Assembly: GCA_023853785.1 (NCBI GenBank)
Contig: JAJIRX010000842.1
Span: forward strand, 53,423-117,422
Direction: 5' to 3'
Source of the DNA: Psilocybe azurescens
Lineage: Eukaryota > Basidiomycota > Agaricomycetes > Agaricales > Agrocybaceae
DNA length: 64,000 bases
The position numbers were made by a program, and so were the translations under genes. The stretch's first letter is position 1. Each line of letters begins with the position of its first letter. A model generated the notes under the pieces. That model searched no databases. It saw only the letters and a program-made list of their open reading frames with translations, and was not told the origin of the DNA. Below are positions 57,749-64,000 of this stretch, piece by piece.

Positions 57749-57989
57749 AAGATAAACGTGGAAGTGAACTTTTACGTTGATGTTGACAGCAGGTTCAAAT
57801 TGATTTGGGTTGATAGTCGGTGGTTAGTTGTGGTCAAGCGGCGCTGCCGAAGGTCCGCCTATTGTTTGGCAGTGGCGTCACTTTATTACAAACTAAGGAC
57901 GTGCCTTCGATCCTGGCAAATACACTTCTTTCCAACTTCTTTCGCTGCTGCCGTCATAGTCTCCTTCACAACTCTATGTCAACGACTCA

Positions 57990-58488
57990 ATGGCTGATTT
58001 GAGTGGCCTATTCATGTGTTGCTCGTGTTGTAAGTCCTATTATTCCAACAGTTTTTATCTAATGTGTGTGGATTTACGAGTAGCAAAAGAAGGCTGACAG
58101 GGATCGATCTTGAACTTCAACAGGTTGTGCCGCGGACGGTTCATACTCTAGCAAGAAGGCTAAGCCTGACCCAAGAGAACAGCAGATAGACGACGAATTT
58201 CTTGCTAGGAATTATCGTCAAGATTCGTCGGGGCGGTTCCATACTCAACCCACGCCGACGAGTTCGATGTTTTCTCCGCAGGGTCCAGGAAGCAATCGGT
58301 CAAATAAGGCGGAACAGAAGAGGGATGAAAGCTCTCTCGGCGATCCGGAAGTACACCGTCTGGGAGTGGTGCAACTGAAGCCTCCGACTTTGGGCATCGA
58401 CGGTTCTGCATCAACGGACTCGATGAACGTATCAAGTGGGAGCGACGGTAAAGTGAATCCAGAAATCGTGGTCTCTGCTCCTGGATGA
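57990..58488 (+). CDS. Small Cys-rich N-terminus protein (134 aa)
   Basis: Two exons: 57,990-58,029 and 58,124-58,488, split by an intron with GTAAGT and CAACAG ends. The spliced frame is exactly 135 codons with the stop. The N-terminus MADLSGLFMCCSCCCAADGS carries six cysteines within eight positions, a pattern often palmitoylated and used to anchor proteins to membranes. The rest is hydrophilic and probably disordered, with KKAKPDPREQQIDDEFLARN near the start and Ser-rich runs later. It starts divergently from the DUF6697 gene, with about 240 bp between the two starts. I do not recognise a named family. Confidence 0.65.
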
Positions 58489-59085
58489 GGGCAAGAGATA
58501 TACTGCGGTTTTATACATTCGGCCAATCGCCCCTATCAGACGAGTTGTACTATTTAATGGAAGTGAGATACCCGAGTAAATGCGTGCGGCTTCCGCTAAT
58601 ATTGCATTTGTATCACAGGGTTAGGATTTATACCCCAAGGAGATGGATACGTGAGATTCTCCTGTGTTGTATGTTTAGTATTTTGTATTGTACCACAATC
58701 GCTCTCAGGTTTTGACTTTTAAACTCGAGAAAAGGGGTTGAAATCTCACATGGAGAATCAAACTCAATTGAAGCATCAAGTGAATCAGCAAATGGCGATT
58801 TCCCTCCGAGAAGAATAACTATATACGTGGTCCCATGTGGCCAATATCCGTGAAACGAAGCACGAAATCAGATCACAAGCGGCTATAACTGGGAGGAGCA
58901 CTATTCCATTGATCCACCCATACGGGCATTTTAAATAGAACGATACGTAGCAGGCCAGGCTAGGTGCGATCCCTCCTGCGTTTCTTGGCTGACTGCATAC
59001 TTAGACTCACTCTTCCCTTCGTTTTGCGTCTTCCATCCGTTGGACTGAAGTTGTTATATCCCCAACACGAAATCAAGCGAAGGCG
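58489..59085. other. Intergenic stretch with promoter-like sequence
   Basis: No coding frame of interest. A TTTTAAATAGAACG sequence at about 58,929, some 155 bp before the next start codon, could act as a TATA region for the DUF6593-like gene. Confidence 0.35.
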
Positions 59086-60049
59086 ATGGAGGCCATTTTT
59101 GACAACAAAGCCAATGTACTCGATGCAAAGCTACGAACATCGCACGACAATTCCGTGATTTACTCAATATCTACCGAACAGACGACATGGTCGAAGACGC
59201 ATACGTACGTTAGGGATATGAATCCCGCCCTTCGAGGGGAACCAGCAGTTGTGGGTATTATCAACTGGGGCAAGAAGACATTTGAGGTAAACGGACATCG
59301 TAAGTCTTTGAAAGAGATCAGAAGGAAGCCGGGAAGGTTCAGATATAAGTGAGAGCATTATTTGTTTCGGTTTGTGATGCAGTCCCAGAGATAGTGAGCA
59401 GGGCGAAGCTGTGGAAATGGAGTGACGACAGAGAGGAGTATGCTATTGTTCATCGGGAGGAGGGATGGCAGGTATGTGTTATGGAATATCCGTCTATCTC
59501 GCTGAGATATTGTGACGACGCAGGCGTCGTCCACGAGCAAAAATGCCGTCGAAGCCACGTTGAATGTTCCATATCGCCCACAGTTATTCGGAAAGTCGAA
59601 GCCCATGGTTATAAACCTTTCGAGGCCTGCATTAGCGAAGGACGAAGTGTTCCTGATACTCGCTTTCATATATTGCGAGCACAGGAGACAAGAAAAGACG
59701 GTGAGTTTGTTCCTGTTGGTGGATAGCCACCAGTTAAAAATCAAATCCGTGTGTAGAACAGTTCGGGTGGTTGGTGATGCAGCTTCGATTCAAATATTTC
59801 GCCAGCTTCCAGTTTCTGTCATATCGGACATCTACCTTCATTATAGCTAGGGTCTACGCAGTATTTCAGTATATTTCCAGATGTGTTCGAATCGTTGACA
59901 TGAAAGACGGAACACCCATCAAGTTATACATTGGCAGATTAAGTTTTGCGGTGAATTTATTGGTTTCGTGTTCTCTTGAATGCCATAAGCACACGAAAGT
60001 CAGGCTGTTCCGTATAATAATAGAGAGTAAAGAGAGTTTTAGAGTTTGA
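59086..60049 (+). CDS. DUF6593-like (tubby-like fold) protein
   Basis: A basidiomycete family of unknown function related to tubby/scramblase-like folds. The start MEAIFDNKANVLDAKLRTSH is followed by SVIYSISTEQTTWSKTHTYV, VVGIINWGKKTFEVNG and KSLKEIRRKPGRFR. A short intron near 59,349-59,385 leads to VSRAKLWKWSDDREEYAIVH. A second intron (GTATGTG..GACGCAG) leads to ASSTSKNAVEATLNVPYRPQ and the family tail PALAKDEVFLILAFIYCEHR. The first intron leaves a one-base phase problem I could not solve. The 3' end is uncertain: a donor at 59,701 with an acceptor at 59,761 gives an end at 60,049, while read-through gives 59,850. Confidence 0.6.
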
Positions 60050-60142
60050 AAGGTTTAATGATGGCCAATGGGGTTAGTCAAAAATGTGCGAAAAGTGGTG
60101 ATAGTTGATCGTGAGAATTTTATCAAATTTTTGTCAGTGTCC

Positions 60143-61528
60143 ATGGTCGCCGTCGCAGGCGACGTTGAACCTTCCTCAATGCCTTCTGAAACTGTTGATA
60201 GTCGTCGTCTTGTTGGCGTTCTCGCTGAACGTGTTACCAATGTCTCCAGTAACGACTTTCCAGGGCATTACCCCGGTGAAGATCACTCATGGGATCTGAC
60301 AAATTTCCAAAAGGTACGTCGGGTCGGTTATCTCTGATGAAGTATTTTCATCGAATAAACTGCTTTTGCAAGGGCAGAATTTGACAGTAAAAGTACAACG
60401 GCTATCGCAGCACTCAATAGACTTTGATATTGTGGGAGTGGATGCGTCAATAGCCAATGCCTTTCGAAGGATCATGATTGCTGAAGTTCGTGTTTCTCGT
60501 TTCGTTGGATGTCAGACTTTTTACTTGACTTTCTTGTTAGGTACCCACTGTGGCCATCGAGCAGGTCTTTGTGTGGAACAACAACACCGTTATTGTGGAC
60601 GAAATTCTGGCTCACCGACTAGGACTTGTCCCGCTGAACGTAGATCCCTCGCTAATGATTATGAAAGGTCTGTTCGTATGCTTCTATAATTGTGAATAGA
60701 TCTGACTTGCATTGTAGGTCCCGATGACCCGCCAACCGACCAAAACACCCTCGTCTTCCACGTCGATATCACCTGCGAGCGTAACCCAAAAGCGCCAAAA
60801 GGCACACTCAACCCCCACGAATTGTACATCAACTCCGAATTTCTATCTTCACAGCTCACCTGGACACCGGCTGGCGAACAAGAGGAGGTTTTCGCTGATA
60901 ATAAACCCGCGCCTACGAATTCGAACATCGTTCTCGCGAAACTGCGACCTGGGCAGCAGATCAATATGGAGCTGCATGCGGTGAAAGGCGTTGGAAAGGA
61001 TCATGCCAAGTTCAGCCCCGTTGGTGCGTTTTGCAGTCTCTTTCTCTCCATTCGTATTCTAATATTACTCGCTCAGCGACGGCATCGTACCGTCTACTCC
61101 CTCAAATCAAAATCACCAAGCCAATACCACCGAGCAAAGCGGAGAAATTTCAAAAATGCTTCTCGCCTGGTGTAATCAAAATCGACCCGCGAACGCAAGA
61201 GGTCAGCGTCGACGAGAAGAACGTGCGGAACGATACCGTCAGTCGGGAGGTGCTGCGGCATCCTGAATTCGCCGGTTCAGTGGAGCTGAGCAGAGTGCGG
61301 GATTACTTTTTGTGTATGCTTTATTTGACTCCTTCGTCGTGTCAATCTCATTCGTCCTTTCTTCGTTTAGTCAACGTGGAATCTGAGGGACCGTATGCTC
61401 CGGAGCGTATATTGCCTGAGGCTATAAAGGTTATGCGCGAAAAGCTGGCCGTTATACGTCAAGCAGCTGAGACGCTACGGGATAAATCTACAACTATTGA
61501 TAGCGATGTCGTCATGGCAGACTCATGA
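60143..61528 (+). CDS. RPC40: RNA polymerase I and III subunit AC40/RPC40
   Basis: The alpha-like subunit shared by RNA polymerases I and III, which pairs with AC19 to start enzyme assembly in the nucleus. Six exons: 60,143-60,313, 60,378-60,485, 60,541-60,667, 60,718-61,023, 61,077-61,313 and 61,371-61,528. All joins are in frame, for 368 residues, close to the usual 335-370. Family blocks are [40 protein letters not shown] with E then [45 protein letters not shown] followed by [21 protein letters not shown] and [20 protein letters not shown]. The ATG at 60,143 (TCCATGG) is chosen because the family N-terminus fits. A later Met (MPSET) is possible. The gene is intact and is the best housekeeping anchor in the window. 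Confidence 0.95.
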
Positions 61529-62003
61529 TTTGTACTTTTTTTTTTCTTTCTGTATTCCATTCACCATTTCTTTCTCGACATGCTCTGTAGTTCCTGAACC
61601 CGGTGCACAAATTCGTACCTCATTGATTCGTCTTGTCTGCATGCTGGGTAAGCCTAGAAAAGAACGGTTTAATTTGCAGACGCTCTAGCTGGCTCGATTT
61701 CTTGCCTTTCCTGACTCTTAAATCTCGGTGATACACAGATAATAGAATTCAATGTCACTTGGTGAATACTTAGTTGAGTCTGAACTTATGAAGGGTTACT
61801 GATGTAACCATTTTTGCAATTCGCGTCTGCTACCAATCGCACGTGGTCCCCGACATCTACCGTGACGGTACACTTATTCGCGCGGGTCAATCAAAATTAG
61901 CGGTCCCACTGAGCTTGTAGTCAACGCCAGCTCTTACTTGACTTTTACACCACTTTTCCTGGCTGTCTACTGACTTTAAACATTGAATATAACATTCTAC
62001 ACC
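61529..62003. other. Intergenic stretch downstream of RPC40
   Basis: Holds the RPC40 3' UTR, including a long T run near 61,537, and the probable promoter of the decayed F-box gene. No coding frame is recognised. Confidence 0.35.
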
Positions 62004-63690
62004 ATGGAGACAAAGCACCCACTAGAAGTGAAGGTAACTGATATGCTTGCAATATGTTTGAACGTTTTAAGCGTCAGGGACGCACTTTCTCATTGTTTTA
62101 TCTATTAGACGACTTGAGTTTACAAAGGTCAAGTTGGATAGCTTGTCTTCCGAAGAAATACAACGAATACCGCAGTTCTTTTAACCTCTTTGCCCTATGA
62201 CATCCTGTACGAGGTAGTGATTCGCTATTCTTGGGATCTTCACTCCCCAAGGATTCTTTCAGACCTTTGGATATATCGATCCTGGTGATCAGTCAGCCTC
62301 TCCTAGACGAACCATCTACTGAATGAGATGTTTCTTTTCGACGGTCTTGTTCCTTTGTGGAACCAATCACGGGAAATTCGGCGCGGCCCTGATTGTCCCA
62401 ACGACATGACAGAGCCTGAATCGGTAGCTTTTCTCTTCTTACATGAGTGTCAGGTCTGGCTTTTCTTTCTCGGTACCTCTTTTACGCGTGTACTGAGCTT
62501 TCTGTACTCAGAAATGTGGAGCGAAAGATATTCGAAAGGCTGATTTGTTGATCCGTCATCGTCTCTATGTGCCTTGCAGAAAACGAAAGTGCGATTCAAA
62601 TATGTTGTTCTCTTATTAGTTGTTACAGTTGATTGCGGTCTCCGATGTTATACAGTTGTATCCCGATATTCCTAAATACATCCTGGATCTTCTGCCTTTC
62701 AATACTGCTGCGAACGGTATCCGATTTCTAATTCCAGTGGATTACTGAAGGCACATTGCATGCAGTTGATTGTTACATGAGAGTAGACCCACAACGGAGG
62801 TCGCGCCAGCTGTTCCTCTACAGACCTGATATAAATCCAATGCTTATCAAAATTGCACAATACGAGCAACTTACGTCGACCTCTCCCGCTTCGCAGATAA
62901 ATACAAGGCCAATAAGATACAAAGGATTCGAAGGATGAATGAAGTAAGCGGTAAATTATTCTCCGTCACCTCATAACTGAGGAGATTCAGTCTGACACTG
63001 GATAATGATAGCAATCAAGCTCGGATATAATAAAGACGATGTTTTGTAATAGAAGATCGTGTTGAATGCGGTCTTCCATCTCAGTGGAGATTGTTAACCA
63101 GGGTCCATGAAGTCTACGAGTTCGCCTCATTCACAGAGCTTATCAATGCTTCAAGCGATTCCATGCCGACCCCCGCTGATAACTTCCAACGTGCTACGGG
63201 GCTACTTCCTAGTCATCTGGATGCGACTTATGAAGGCAAACTTGATCAGTTTCGCATGGTGTTACCTGTTTCAGGCTCTTCCCTGCAGCCTGGAGTCGAT
63301 CGTTTTGATCTGACTACCTCTGTCTTGCGCTACCACCTGGAACCCGGTTCATTCATGCAAAATCTTACGTCCTTGTAGGTATCGACGACCTAGTGTCCCA
63401 CCATTGTGACATGCATGAGGACTACTTAAATCCTGCCTCCTCTCGAGTCAGTCATAGGGAGCTCAGCGCCAACGGGATACGCATTGCACGCCGTCCAATT
63501 CAACTAGCAGGATTAGAGAGCAAAACCGCGTTGGTATCAAATGTGGATGCGAAGGCCTCCGATTTTTGTGTGAACGTTACGAAAATTTTCAGCCCCGGCG
63601 GATGTTGTATCTATCAGCAAGCTTGCCTTCACCTGGCGCTCCGCTGTAAGATTTCTTATTACCTATGGACTCTATCTGATAACGTTTTTT
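62004..63690 (+). pseudogene. F-box gene copy C, decayed
   Basis: Third member of the local F-box family, on the opposite strand. The ATG at 62,004 (ACCATGG) starts METKHPLEVK before an intron. The F-box appears as LTSLPYDILYE, an intron, then TFGYIDPGD. A frame change follows, and a TAG sits within the next stretch (..VSLS, TNHLLNEM..). CPNDMTEPESVAFLF, HECQ, a spliced KCGAKDIRKADLLIRHRLYV and PCRKRK match copies A and B. Later pieces KIAQYEQL, FADKYKANKIQRIRRMNE and LGYNKDDVL also align but in shifting frames. Frames at 63,091-63,378 and 63,393-63,692 (with ELSANGIRIARRPIQLAGLE) may be its C-terminal part. At least three frame breaks or stops make it a pseudogene. Confidence 0.6.
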
Positions 63691-64000
63691 AAGATTGGAC
63701 ACTGCCTACCCATTGCCTCTGGACTGTCTCAGTTTAATGGCTCCCTATTTTTAGTGCTTCTGGGCCTTCTCAGTTTCGGGAATCATCAGATGAATACTCG
63801 TGAAGAGCTATCCCAGAGCATCAGGAGATTTAGATAAAGGCTCAGGAAATGAACGACGTTAAAAGCACATCTTGTCTATGGACCTGTGGTCACTGCCCGT
63901 GAGGCTGTTGTCACCCATCTTGCAAACATGTACAATACTTGATGATTTTGTTCATATTCGCAAAGCCGTCGTACATGTACTACACAAATACGGACTGCAC

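Noticed and set aside
1..64000. CRISPR arrays, bacterial operons, rRNA or tRNA genes
   Set aside because: No regularly spaced short repeats, Shine-Dalgarno-linked gene rows or structured RNA genes were seen. The window is fungal nuclear DNA.

Overview
The window reads as nuclear DNA of a mushroom-forming basidiomycete (Agaricomycetes). Most genes are split by introns of about 45-65 nt with GT..AG ends. The protein families are ones typical of this group: DUF6534-type seven-TM proteins, DUF6593 and DUF6697 proteins, UstYa/DUF3328 proteins, a Crinkler-type kinase, agaric F-box proteins, a CaaX lipopeptide pheromone precursor and a Plavaka DNA transposon. Because exons are short, many genes here were assembled by hand from exon pieces in different frames. 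Exon borders are therefore inferences unless the evidence says otherwise.

Left part (1-13.5 kb): a DUF6534-like membrane protein (733-2539, -), a Dal5/TNA1-like MFS permease (4520-6489, -), a poorly resolved region around 9-9.9 kb, a disordered protein (10.0-11.6 kb, -) and a degenerate direct repeat (11.7-12.3 and 12.9-13.4 kb) that carries the remains of a coding sequence.

Mobile-element block (13,575-27,979): one large DNA transposon of the Plavaka type, bounded by terminal inverted repeats and an 8-bp target duplication with one mismatch. Its transposase (ORF1) and a second multi-exon gene (ORF2) lie on the minus strand. ORF2 has been hit twice by LTR elements of one family: a full-length Ty3/gypsy chromovirus (15,798-22,172; 5-bp duplication AGGTG) and a solo LTR (14,901-15,326; 5-bp duplication TCTTG). 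The chromovirus shows an exact 11-nt self-priming arrangement like that of Tf1.

Middle part (28-45 kb): a very low-complexity, probably disordered protein (29.25-32.85 kb, +) behind a duplicated upstream region. It is followed by a minus-strand group of two UstYa-like genes, a GNAT acetyltransferase, a 56-residue secreted peptide and a single-pass membrane protein. Next come a seven-TM protein (+) and a 50-residue mating-type-like pheromone precursor ending in CIIA (44,378-44,530, +).

Right part (45-64 kb): an MFS monocarboxylate-type transporter (-), a Crinkler-like protein with a kinase domain (+), and three related F-box/zinc-ligand genes. One F-box gene is split by a 749-bp Mutator-like element with 30-bp inverted ends and an 11-bp target duplication, and another is decayed. 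This part also holds a DUF6697 gene (-), a small Cys-rich protein (+), a DUF6593-like gene (+) and the intact housekeeping gene for the AC40/RPC40 subunit of RNA polymerases I and III (60,143-61,528, +).

Several otherwise well-conserved genes carry single-base frame breaks. These may be real pseudogenisation or leftover assembly errors, and raw reads would decide.
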